Source: Planctomycetota bacterium (lineage in GTDB: Bacteria; Planctomycetota; MHYJ01; JACQXL01; JACRIJ01). Taken from it: a stretch of 64,000 bases of DNA. This document shows, in pieces, positions 1-8,443 of the stretch. The DNA lies in contig JACRIJ010000031.1 of NCBI GenBank assembly GCA_016220095.1, positions 1-64,000 on the forward strand, given 5' to 3'. Below the pieces are notes generated by a model. That model was given only the letters and a program-made list of their open reading frames with translations. It made no database searches and was not told where the DNA came from. Every line of letters starts with the position of its first letter. Position 1 is the first letter of the stretch. The translations under genes and the position numbers were made by a program.

Positions 1-79
<79 letters not shown>

Positions 80-319
80 ACAATTTTGTTCGTAATGTAA
101 CATTTTTATGACAATACGGCTGTTTTTGTCGTGCTAAACAAAATGCGTGTAATGATTTTTCGGGTTCGTATGTTTGTTATTGTAACTGTCTTGATGCTAA
201 GAAGTTATGGCATTGGTCCCGGATTGCTGTTGGGCGGGTTTTGCTTTTTGGTATGATTTTTGCTTAATAAAAATAGCGCATATAAGTTATTGCACAATAT
301 TTATGCAATATATTGATTT

Positions 320-460
320 TGCATACAGCCGCCTGTGATAGCGCAGAGATGGGATACGCCTGTTTGGTGCCAAGCCGGCGAAGATTTGAGGCGAGTTATG
401 ATTTGGCGCAGGTACTATCCCGGTTGAGGCAATTTGCAGCCGCAGGCGGCTTTCTTTATA
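320..460 (+). ncRNA. Candidate structured RNA (6S-RNA-like rod with central bubble, or a leader element)
   Basis: Closing stem AGCCGCCTGTG (327-337) with CGCAGGCGGCT (441-451); inner helices GGGATA/TATCCC (351-356/416-421), CCTG/CAGG (359-362/409-412), GCCAA/TTGGC (369-373/403-407); large internal bubble 338-350 vs 422-440; T-rich tract right after the 3' stem. Confidence 0.4.
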
Positions 461-501
461 ATTTTCTTGAATCTTTTTCCGGCTTATAGTATTATTAGAA
501 T

Positions 502-720
502 ATGCCTGACAAAAAGAAATTTTCAGTTGAGATAAACCGGAATTGGTGCAAAGGCTGTGAAGTCTGCGTGGCCGTATGCCCCAAGAAGGTATTTGCCGCC
601 GGTAAAAAGGTGTCCGCGCGCGGTTATTTCTGCCCGGATATTGACGGTGAAAAATGCGCAGGGTGCATGCAATGCGTGCTCCTTTGTCCGGATGTGGCGA
701 TTAAAGTGACAGGCAAATAA
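502..720 (+). CDS. 4Fe-4S dicluster ferredoxin, 2-oxoacid:ferredoxin oxidoreductase delta-subunit-like
   Basis: Two CxxCxxCxxxCP-type motifs: CKGCEVCVAVCP and CAGCMQCVLLCP. Confidence 0.85.
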   Translation: MPDKKKFSVEINRNWCKGCEVCVAVCPKKVFAAGKKVSARGYFCPDIDGEKCAGCMQCVLLCPDVAIKVTGK

Positions 721-783
721 TGCCTGGTGATAAGATGATTTGAGATATGCGATGTGGGATATGCGCCATTTATCATGGGAGTT

Positions 784-2031
784 TCAAACCGATATAATTA
801 TATTCGCAACCCACGTGAAAATTACTACGCCTGCAAGATAGGCCATGAACCATGTGGCGGCTGAAGCATAATTGAGAAACCCTAAAACAACGTATACGGC
901 AAGCATAAGAAACAGCACCGAAGTCAGAGTGGCCAGTTTGGAGAACGATTTGGTGTCATAATACTCAAATGTGCCTGAGATAGGCAATATCATGGCAAAT
1001 GCCCCGATAGCTCCTAATATAAGAACCGCTTGTCCGGTCAGCAGAAAAATAACCAGTTGCGTCGCGGACAGCGTCACAATTCCTGCCGCGAGATTTGCCC
1101 CCATGACCTGGCCTTTAGAAAGGGCGTACTTGCCGTATTTATTGAACCGCAGTATGAAATTGTAAAAAGAATTCATTGTCCATGTCAGGAAGGCAAATAC
1201 CCCATATGCTATGACTATGGGTTTTAAGTAAGGGGCCAGGGCGGGATTGCTTTTAGACACGGAACTCATAATTCTTATCAGCACATACAATCCGATTATT
1301 ATGCCCCACCTGCCTGTTTCGCTGAGCTTGTTCATGAAACTGTAATACAGGAAGAACATCCGGTAAAAAAGGCTTTTTGCCTTGAGCGCCGTAACGAGAC
1401 CGTTCTTCGCGTATTCCGATGACGGGTCCAGCCGCAGTGCTTCCCTGAAATGTTCCAGCGCCGTTTTGTATTCCCTTTTCTCAAGCGCGGCCCAGCCTCT
1501 TATGGCGAATGCCTCAGGGTCTTCGCAATTGTTCTGTAAAACGTCTTCAAGCACCATGTCGGCTTCCGCCGGCCTGTTAAGGCGTATAAGCGCGATGGCC
1601 CGGGCCTTGCGGCAGTCCTCGTCTTCCGGGTCCAATTCAAGCCCCTTTTCGGCCAGTTTAAGCGCCTCACGGTGCCTCTTCTGTTGCATCCTGACGGATG
1701 AATATACATAATAATAGTCCGGCTCTTCGGGGTCTATTTTTAATGCCTCTTCTATGGCCCGTTCGGCATTAGTAATGTTTTCATGGTTAAGGTGGACCAC
1801 GCTCAGAATGTAAAAGGCGTATGCCGAATCCGGCATCATGCCGACGGCTTTTTCCGCCTCTGTGATGCTTTCCTTTTTTCTCCTTTGGTCGTGCAGAAGC
1901 ACGAGCGCGAGCATGGAATGCGCGATGCCGTTTTCAGGATGGTCCGCAAGCAACCCGCGGATTTCCTTTTCAGCCTGGTCATATCTGGCGTGATGAATCA
2001 GGAATCCGGCTTTTTCAAGGGTGTTGGTCAT
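784..2031 (-). CDS. TPR protein with C-terminal transmembrane domain
   Basis: N-terminal TPR repeats (A.xxxALxxDP pattern), several hydrophobic helices after ~aa 240; 4-nt overlap with upstream AAA gene. Confidence 0.8.
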   Translation of the reverse strand: MTNTLEKAGFLIHHARYDQAEKEIRGLLADHPENGIAHSMLALVLLHDQRRKKESITEAEKAVGMMPDSAYAFYILSVVHLNHENITNAERAIEEALKIDPEEPDYYYVYSSVRMQQKRHREALKLAEKGLELDPEDEDCRKARAIALIRLNRPAEADMVLEDVLQNNCEDPEAFAIRGWAALEKREYKTALEHFREALRLDPSSEYAKNGLVTALKAKSLFYRMFFLYYSFMNKLSETGRWGIIIGLYVLIRIMSSVSKSNPALAPYLKPIVIAYGVFAFLTWTMNSFYNFILRFNKYGKYALSKGQVMGANLAAGIVTLSATQLVIFLLTGQAVLILGAIGAFAMILPISGTFEYYDTKSFSKLATLTSVLFLMLAVYVVLGFLNYASAATWFMAYLAGVVIFTWVANIIISV

Positions 2032-3395
2032 CGTTCTATTCCAAGATATTTCAGGATATCATCGTACCATCCGCTTCGGTTTGAATAGATGGCGTAATTT
2101 TTTGCGGTTTCAAACCAATCCTTTGTGGACGGCTTGATTGTCTTTATGGTTTTTTTGATGTCTTTCATTGACAGCGGGGTCTCTATTCCGGATTTTATGA
2201 TTTCCTTCAGTTTGTCTTCAATGCAGGTCTCAATCAGCGCCTTCAGGTCGGCCCCGGAAAATCCCTCGGCGGCCTTGGCGATGTATTCGGCGTCTAATTT
2301 TTCCATTGGCCTGTCTTTCAGTATGATGTCAAGTATCGTTTTTCTCGCGCCGGCATCCGGCGGCGGTACGAATATTATCTTATCAAATCTCCCCGGCCTC
2401 TTGAATGCAGTGTCAAGATACCACGGCGCGTTCGTGGCGGCCAGTATCAGAATGCCTTCGTTTGAGGTGTTTACGCCGTCAAGTTCCATAAGGAACTGGT
2501 TTATAAGCCCGCGCGTGCCGCTCGTTTTCATGTCGCTTCTGCTCGCGCCTATGGCGTCAACTTCGTCAAAGAACAGGACGCACGGCGTATTCCTCCGCGC
2601 GTATTCAAATACGTCGTGCAGGTGGTGTTCGCTCTGGCCGAGCCACATGTCAAGCACGTCATGAAGCCCTACCGGTATGAAAGACGCGTTGATTTCACCG
2701 GCGGTGGCCTTCGCAATATACGTCTTGCCGCACCCTGGCGGGCCGAACATCAGTATCCCGCCGCCGGTTTTTTTGCCGTAGGTCTTGAATAAATCCTTGT
2801 GCTTGATCGGCGCTATTATTTTCATTGCGATGTCTTCTTTTACGGAATCCATTCCTCCGATGTCCTTAAATGAAATATCCGGTTTTTCCAGCAGGATATC
2901 TTCGTCAGCGGGGGCGTCTTCTTCAGGGCGGAGCCTGACATTGCCGTTCTCGTCTTCATTTTCATTGTTCTTCGCGTCTTCATAACGGGCGCCAAGCAGG
3001 TTTTCAAGGTATTGGTCCTTCAGTTCAGGATTGCGCTGTTTGAGCTTTTCATAAAACTTTGCCGCCTGGCGGGTATCATTTTCTTTTATAAGAAGGTTGA
3101 TATGGAGAAGAAGCATGTTGTCCGGCGCGTTATCCCTGTTAATGAAAGGTTCCAGAAGGACGACGGCTTTGCTTATTTTGTTCTGGCGGTGGTAAAGATT
3201 CGCAAGTTTGTAATGCAACTCCATGTTCTCCGGCTCTTTTTTGAGCAACTGCTTGAATTCCTCTTCGGCTTCTGCGCTGTTTCCTGATGACAGCAGGGCG
3301 TCCGCGTAGATCGCCCTTAGCAACAGGTTGTCCGGGGACAATTGCACGGCATTTTTAAGTTGGTTTAATTTTTCAATTTCGTTTTTGTCCTGCAT
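2028..3395 (-). CDS. AAA+ ATPase (meiotic/Vps4-FtsH-like AAA clade) with N-terminal TPR domain
   Basis: Walker A GPPGCGKT, Walker B VLFFDEVDAIG, SRH ATNAPWYLDTAFKRPGRFD, GFSGADLKAL; TPRs before the AAA domain. Confidence 0.9.
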   Translation of the reverse strand: MQDKNEIEKLNQLKNAVQLSPDNLLLRAIYADALLSSGNSAEAEEEFKQLLKKEPENMELHYKLANLYHRQNKISKAVVLLEPFINRDNAPDNMLLLHINLLIKENDTRQAAKFYEKLKQRNPELKDQYLENLLGARYEDAKNNENEDENGNVRLRPEEDAPADEDILLEKPDISFKDIGGMDSVKEDIAMKIIAPIKHKDLFKTYGKKTGGGILMFGPPGCGKTYIAKATAGEINASFIPVGLHDVLDMWLGQSEHHLHDVFEYARRNTPCVLFFDEVDAIGASRSDMKTSGTRGLINQFLMELDGVNTSNEGILILAATNAPWYLDTAFKRPGRFDKIIFVPPPDAGARKTILDIILKDRPMEKLDAEYIAKAAEGFSGADLKALIETCIEDKLKEIIKSGIETPLSMKDIKKTIKTIKPSTKDWFETAKNYAIYSNRSGWYDDILKYLGIER

Positions 3396-3515
3396 AATAA
3401 ATCCTTAAAAATCACTATGGTGATATTCTATAATGAAAAATGGAATTGTCAAACTATTTGTGCGTTTTATAATTTCTTTGAAAAAAGCAATGTTAATGTT
3501 ATATTTAGAGGTACC

Positions 3516-3666
3516 GCCTCAGTCGAGGTGGGTTTTTGCTGGCTTTTCGATAACGCTGAATACGGACTACACACCCCTGGTTCCCCTCTTTTTAGAGGGG
3601 ACATCTACGAATTTCCCCTCTATTAAGAGGGGTTAGGGGTGTGTTAAGCGTAACCTCGACTGAGGC
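3516..3666. mobile_element. MITE-like palindromic element, subtype with GCCTCAGTCGAGGT termini
   Basis: 14-bp perfect terminal inverted repeat GCCTCAGTCGAGGT...ACCTCGACTGAGGC; internal palindrome ACACACCCCT..CCCCTCTTTTTAGAGGGG..CCCCTCTATTAAGAGGGG..AGGGGTGTGT. Confidence 0.7.
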
Positions 3667-3683
3667 CTTACACATTCTGTAAG

Positions 3684-3845
3684 GCCTTAGTGAAGGTGGG
3701 TTTTCAAGTTCCCCCGCGGTATTTTGTAGGGACAGAATAGCGACCGAAGGAAGTCCCGACCGAAGTGTCGGGATATTCTGTCCCTACCGAAATCATTGGG
3801 CATTTTGATGGTTACGTTGTTTTCTCAACCCGTCTTCAATGAGGC
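3684..3845. mobile_element. MITE-like palindromic element, 162 bp, copy 1
   Basis: TIR GCCTTAGTGAAGGTGGG / CCCGTCTTCAATGAGGC; internal hairpin TAGGGACAGAATA..CCCGACcgaagtGTCGGG..TATTCTGTCCCTA; ~90% identical by eye to 22912-23073. Confidence 0.8.
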
Positions 3846-3867
3846 GATACTGGTTGGATTGATTAAT

Positions 3868-3987
3868 ATGAGTGATTTGATACAAAAAGCCAGTGCTCTT
3901 CTGGTAGCGGAAGGCAGTACGGCGATTCTGGTTTTTTTGGTGTTCGTGTGCATTTACAGTTTTATTATTTCAATGAAACGTGCTTGA
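3868..3987 (+). CDS. Possible small single-TM protein (39 aa)
   Basis: MSDLIQKASALLVAEGSTAILVFLVFVCIYSFIISMKRA: hydrophobic helix followed by basic C-terminus; adjacent to MITE; weak RBS. Confidence 0.3.
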   Translation: MSDLIQKASALLVAEGSTAILVFLVFVCIYSFIISMKRA

Positions 3988-4003
3988 CGTATTCTTAATC
4001 TTA

Positions 4004-4105
4004 GAATCTTCTTGATCTTGGAATCTTCTCAATCTTGAAATCTTCTTGATCTTGAAATCTTCTAAATCTTAGAATCTTCACAATCTTAGAATCTTCTAAA
4101 TCAAT
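4004..4105. repeat. 17-bp tandem repeat, 6 copies
   Basis: GAATCTTCTTGATCTTG x6 with variants at 4004, 4021, 4038, 4055, 4072, 4089; last unit overlaps the stop codon of the next gene. Confidence 0.9.
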
Positions 4106-4880
4106 TATACACTATAGACAGGCACGTCAGACTGCCGCCGCCTTTTTCGAATTCCGACATGCCGGCTTGAATGGTCTTGAATCCTTTGTTTTCAATCAGC
4201 GCTTTTGTTTTGGGAAAGCCCCGGGGGATGATGACTTTTCCGTTTATCGCGAGGCAATTGGCGCTGTACGATTCGTTTTTCGGGACGCGTATAATATCAT
4301 AATCGGCGAATATTCCGTCGTCAAAATGCCCGGGCGCAATTACCATGCAATTGTTTCCGATATGCGTGCAGACGGTTTTAAGGTGCAGGGTGTTCCGGAT
4401 TTTTACCGGGATGATTTCGTATCCGTCTTTCGAAATAAACGATTCAACCTGGCGTATCGCGGAGAGGTTCGTGCGTTTCGACAGGCCTATGTAAACGCGA
4501 TTGCCTGCTTTCAATACGTCTCCGCCGTCTATAGTGCCCGGCGCCCTGATTTCAAATATCTTTTTGTGTATGGAAAGGGCTTTTTTTATTGAGGTCGTTT
4601 CTCCTGCCCTGGACGCGGTTTTCATGCGCGAGATTACCGCCTTTTGGCCGAAAATTATGCCGGGGTCTTCGGCGAAACAACAATCCGGGAACCGGCCATC
4701 GGCCGGGATTTTCATCAATTCCAATCCCATGTTTTCCAGTATAGCGCAATACGCGTTATGCTGTTCAATGGCCAATTCAACGTCTATTTCCTGCTTTCGC
4801 GCGCCGGGTTTTACGCATTTGTCATACGTTCCGGCTACTCCGCGCACTATGGCATATTTTGAATTAAGAGTTTTGTTCAT
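4101..4880 (-). CDS. Dimethylarginine dimethylaminohydrolase (DDAH)/amidinotransferase-family protein
   Basis: Guanidino-group-modifying fold motifs: FAEDPGIIF, GTIDGGDVL, HLKTVCTHIGNN, terminal GGGSLTCLS with candidate catalytic Cys. Confidence 0.8.
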   Translation of the reverse strand: MNKTLNSKYAIVRGVAGTYDKCVKPGARKQEIDVELAIEQHNAYCAILENMGLELMKIPADGRFPDCCFAEDPGIIFGQKAVISRMKTASRAGETTSIKKALSIHKKIFEIRAPGTIDGGDVLKAGNRVYIGLSKRTNLSAIRQVESFISKDGYEIIPVKIRNTLHLKTVCTHIGNNCMVIAPGHFDDGIFADYDIIRVPKNESYSANCLAINGKVIIPRGFPKTKALIENKGFKTIQAGMSEFEKGGGSLTCLSIVYN

Positions 4881-4896
4881 TGTTGTTAAGAATCGG

Positions 4897-7821
4897 CTAT
4901 TTAGTTGTTTCTTTTTGAAGCAGTAGATTGAGTTCGTCCATAAGCGGCTGTACCGTATCTTTCATATACTCCCCGGCATTCAAAGACGCGCGCAGGTCTT
5001 CCATGGCCGCTTCATAATCGCCGAGTTCCTTTCGTGCCTTTCCTCTTTTGAAGAGAAGGTACGGGTTTTTGGGGTCTGTTAATGATTTGGTATAGGCGTC
5101 AATCGCCTTTTTCCATTCCTTTTTTTCCGCATAAATATCGCCAGACAGGACATAGTAATGCGGCTTTTTTTCAATATCGAGCGCTTTCGTAATGTCGTCA
5201 AGCGCGCCATCAAGGTTTCCTCTTGATTTGCGGCTTGATGACCGCATGGCAAGCGCCAACGCGCGGCGCGCGGGGTATTCGTTTATCAGTATTGTGAACT
5301 GTTCTTCCGCGCGTACCGCGTCTTTTATATAATCATTCAATAAAATCCCTTTGAGCATCGCGATGGATTCCCTGTCACTGCCGATTTTTTCGGCAGTATC
5401 AGCGTCCTGGAGCGCGCCCTGGTAATCTTTGAGCATTGCCCTGATTTGCGCCCTGTCATGCAAAATCAGTACGCTTTCCGGATTGTATTTAACGCCTTTG
5501 TCAAGCAATTCCAATGCGCCTTTAAGGTCATTTCTCAGCATCATAAACGTGCTTGCGAATAAGTAGCCGTAATCGAAATAGGGGTTGATGTCAATTGATT
5601 TCCGAATATAGCTGTTTTCGGTAAAGGAATCAGGGTTAAGCAGTTTAGGAGAAAAACTCGTTTTCAAAACGCCCAGGAGAAAATTGGCTTCGGCGGATTG
5701 CGGGCAGATGTCTATGTAGTCCTCAAGCAGTTTCGCGGTTTTTTCTCCCGTTGATTCATCTTCGTTTTTAATACTGCCGGCGTAAGGAGCGCAGAAAAGC
5801 ACTTTTGCCTGCCAGAGCAGGAATTCCTCGTCGCCGTATTGTTCGTATTCGGCGGCAAGCTTTTCAAGGCACTGGTTGCAATCCTTGCCTGATTCGAACA
5901 GTTTCAGTGCCGTGGCGAGCTCGAAATATTTGGAGAATTCTATTGATTTTTCGCCCGGATACGCGTGCCGGAAATCTTCAAGCGCGCTCGTCAGGAAATT
6001 GCCGGCCCTTATTTTTTTTTCGTTTTCGGGTTCGTTTATCAGTAAATCGGGAATATCCAGCAGTTGGCGTGAGTACAGGTCTATAAGCGAAAGTCCGCGG
6101 AATACGTACGCCGGCGAAAAATCCCTGTCAATGCGCAATGCCTCGTCAAAACATTTAATGGCCTGTTCTATTTTGAGCATTTTTCTCAGAATGAGCCCCT
6201 TGTAAAAAAAACCGGTCTGGGTTGGGAAGATGCGGTTTGCCGCATCAAGATTTCGCAATGCCGTGTTATAAGTTGACCAGACGGATTCCATATCCGCGTT
6301 TTTTTTATAAAATTCTTTTTCCTTCATTCCGTACAGGGTCCAGGCTTCCTGTGCTATTTTTAATGCCTCGTTTTGATCGGACATGTCTTTTTCGGCTTTA
6401 TTTTTCACGTTCAGAAGGTTTTTTTCCGTAGTAAGTTTGTTGGCGGTGCATTGTTTGAGCCGGTTTTCTATTTCGGCATTTTGGGAAATGACGAGGTAAC
6501 TTGTATAATATCCGGACGCGCCGTCCCAATCGCCTTTCGCAAATGCCGTATCACCCTGTTCCCTGAAGCTGTTTAATTTATTTGCGCGGTCGTTCGCGTA
6601 ATAAATTATGCCGGCGACTGCGAGCATGATGACGGCAAAAGCAGCGGCAAAACGCGTTTTATGGCGTTTGATTTTCTTGATAATTTTATAGGTAAACGAC
6701 GGCGGGCGTGACAGGATGGGGTCGCCTTTCAGCCAGCGTTCCAGGTCCTGCGCGAATTGTTCGGTGTCGGCAAACCTGCGTTCCGGATCTTTTTCGAGGG
6801 CTTTGAGGATGATTACTTCCATATCATGGTCAACTGCGGGATTGACTTTTCCCGGTCTTATAGGTTCTTTGTTAACTATGGCCTTCATGACATCCAGCGC
6901 CGACCTGCCGTGGAAGGGTTCGGTGCCGGTGGCTATTTTATAAAGGACGGAGCCGAGTGAGAAGATGTCGGATTTGGATGAAATATTTCCGGCCCTTGCC
7001 TGTTCGGGCGACATGTAATCCGGCGTACCCACGACGGTGCCGGCGATGGTCAATTTCCTGTTGGATTTCAATTGTTTGGCAAGCCCGAAATCCGCGAGTT
7101 TTGGGATAAGCCTGCCGGAATGGCCCTTTTCCAACAGTATATTTTCAGGTTTGATGTCACGATGTATTATGTTCATGTTATGGGTATAATGCAGGCCCCT
7201 CAGGACTTCAATGAAAAGCAGGGATAATTCCTTTATATCTGCCTGTTTAGGCCTTGGTGGCCGCGGTTTTCCGCGTTTCTGCTGATTTTCGCCGGCGGTG
7301 AGTTTCTGGATGATATAATTTGCGAGTGTGCCGCCGTTGGCGAATTCCATTGCGATGAAATAATTATTGTCGTATTTGCCGGTTTCGTAGATTTGGAGTA
7401 TATTGGGATGGTTGAGGGAAGCCGAAGTTTTGGCTTCCATAATGAATCTTTCCACCAATTCCTTTTTTGCGGCGTCGGAAGAGTCATCTTCGGGCGAGAT
7501 AAGGATTATTTTCAAGGCGGCGAACCTGTTAAGAGACGCGTCCCAGACTTTATATACGGCGCCCATGCCGCCTTCGCCGAGCTTGTTGAGGATTACATAT
7601 TTTTGCAGTACCACGCGGTTGCGGTTTTTTATGGCGGCCTTTACTTCGTCTGGGGCATTGTCAAACGGATTTGGAGCGGCGTTTGCGCGCGGTTTCGGAG
7701 CCTGCGCAATCGGCACCAGTTCTGTGCCGCAGGCCTTGCAAATGAATTTTCTGCCGTCCTTATAGCCGGTTTTTATTGAATATTGTTTGTTGCATGCAGG
7801 GCAGGTCAAAAGACTGCTCAT
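4897..7821 (-). CDS. Hanks-type Ser/Thr protein kinase with N-terminal zinc ribbon and C-terminal TPR array
   Basis: CPACNKQYS..CKACG; GEGGMGAVYKV; HRDIKPENILL; DFGLAK; GTPDYMSPEQ; TM helix then TPRs. Confidence 0.95.
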   Translation of the reverse strand: MSSLLTCPACNKQYSIKTGYKDGRKFICKACGTELVPIAQAPKPRANAAPNPFDNAPDEVKAAIKNRNRVVLQKYVILNKLGEGGMGAVYKVWDASLNRFAALKIILISPEDDSSDAAKKELVERFIMEAKTSASLNHPNILQIYETGKYDNNYFIAMEFANGGTLANYIIQKLTAGENQQKRGKPRPPRPKQADIKELSLLFIEVLRGLHYTHNMNIIHRDIKPENILLEKGHSGRLIPKLADFGLAKQLKSNRKLTIAGTVVGTPDYMSPEQARAGNISSKSDIFSLGSVLYKIATGTEPFHGRSALDVMKAIVNKEPIRPGKVNPAVDHDMEVIILKALEKDPERRFADTEQFAQDLERWLKGDPILSRPPSFTYKIIKKIKRHKTRFAAAFAVIMLAVAGIIYYANDRANKLNSFREQGDTAFAKGDWDGASGYYTSYLVISQNAEIENRLKQCTANKLTTEKNLLNVKNKAEKDMSDQNEALKIAQEAWTLYGMKEKEFYKKNADMESVWSTYNTALRNLDAANRIFPTQTGFFYKGLILRKMLKIEQAIKCFDEALRIDRDFSPAYVFRGLSLIDLYSRQLLDIPDLLINEPENEKKIRAGNFLTSALEDFRHAYPGEKSIEFSKYFELATALKLFESGKDCNQCLEKLAAEYEQYGDEEFLLWQAKVLFCAPYAGSIKNEDESTGEKTAKLLEDYIDICPQSAEANFLLGVLKTSFSPKLLNPDSFTENSYIRKSIDINPYFDYGYLFASTFMMLRNDLKGALELLDKGVKYNPESVLILHDRAQIRAMLKDYQGALQDADTAEKIGSDRESIAMLKGILLNDYIKDAVRAEEQFTILINEYPARRALALAMRSSSRKSRGNLDGALDDITKALDIEKKPHYYVLSGDIYAEKKEWKKAIDAYTKSLTDPKNPYLLFKRGKARKELGDYEAAMEDLRASLNAGEYMKDTVQPLMDELNLLLQKETTK

Positions 7822-8047
7822 CGGGCACTCCTGTACTTATAACGATGTTTATAATCTCACCTTGTCGTCTTACACTATGTGAATTATATACTTTAGAAGC
7901 GTTTTAGTCAAGAGGAAATACTACGAAGCAAATGAAGAATTTCTTTACAAAAAGCCGGCGCAGATGTATAATACGAGCAAATGAGCGTTGATATTGAGAG
8001 TTGATAGTTGAAAACTGACAAAAATTTTTCGCAGAGCGAAAAATTTT

Positions 8048-8139
8048 GGAGAGGTGCCGGAGTGGTCGATCGGGACGGTTTCGAAAACCGTAGTCCTCTT
8101 TATAGGGGACCCTGGGTTCGAATCCCAGCCTCTCCGCCA
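8048..8139 (+). tRNA. tRNA-Ser(CGA), CCA encoded
   Basis: GGAGAGG/CCTCTCC acceptor; anticodon arm ACGGT-TTCGAAA-ACCGT; long variable arm; GGTTCGAATCC T-loop; GCCA end. Confidence 0.95.
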
Positions 8140-8165
8140 GCCTACGCCAAGGCTTCGGCTGGCTT

Positions 8166-8306
8166 GCCTGACGAAGCTTCAGCGTAGTCAGGAAAACTAA
8201 TAAACATCAGTCAAGCTGGCGGCCTGACGAAGCTTCAGCGTAGTCAGGCAAACTAATAAACATCAGTCAGGCTGGCGGCCTGACGAAGCTTTAGCGTAGT
8301 CAGGCG
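8166..8306. repeat. 56-bp tandem repeat, ~2.5 copies, with internal inverted repeat
   Basis: GCCTGACGAAGCTTCAGCGTAGTCAGG... starts at 8166, 8222, 8278 (period exactly 56 = 8x7). Confidence 0.9.
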
Positions 8307-8443
8307 AATTTTGATTTATTAAACTATGTATGTGGCATGCATATTTTTTAAGACTGTCTAAACATACTTTGTGACCCGGCGAAGGTTACGCGAAAAGCAT
8401 GAAAACGTTCAGGACACATTAGTTTTTTTGAAAGGTTTTCTTT

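Noticed and set aside
4004-4105. CRISPR array
   Set aside because: Contiguous 17-bp units without spacers; tandem repeat only.
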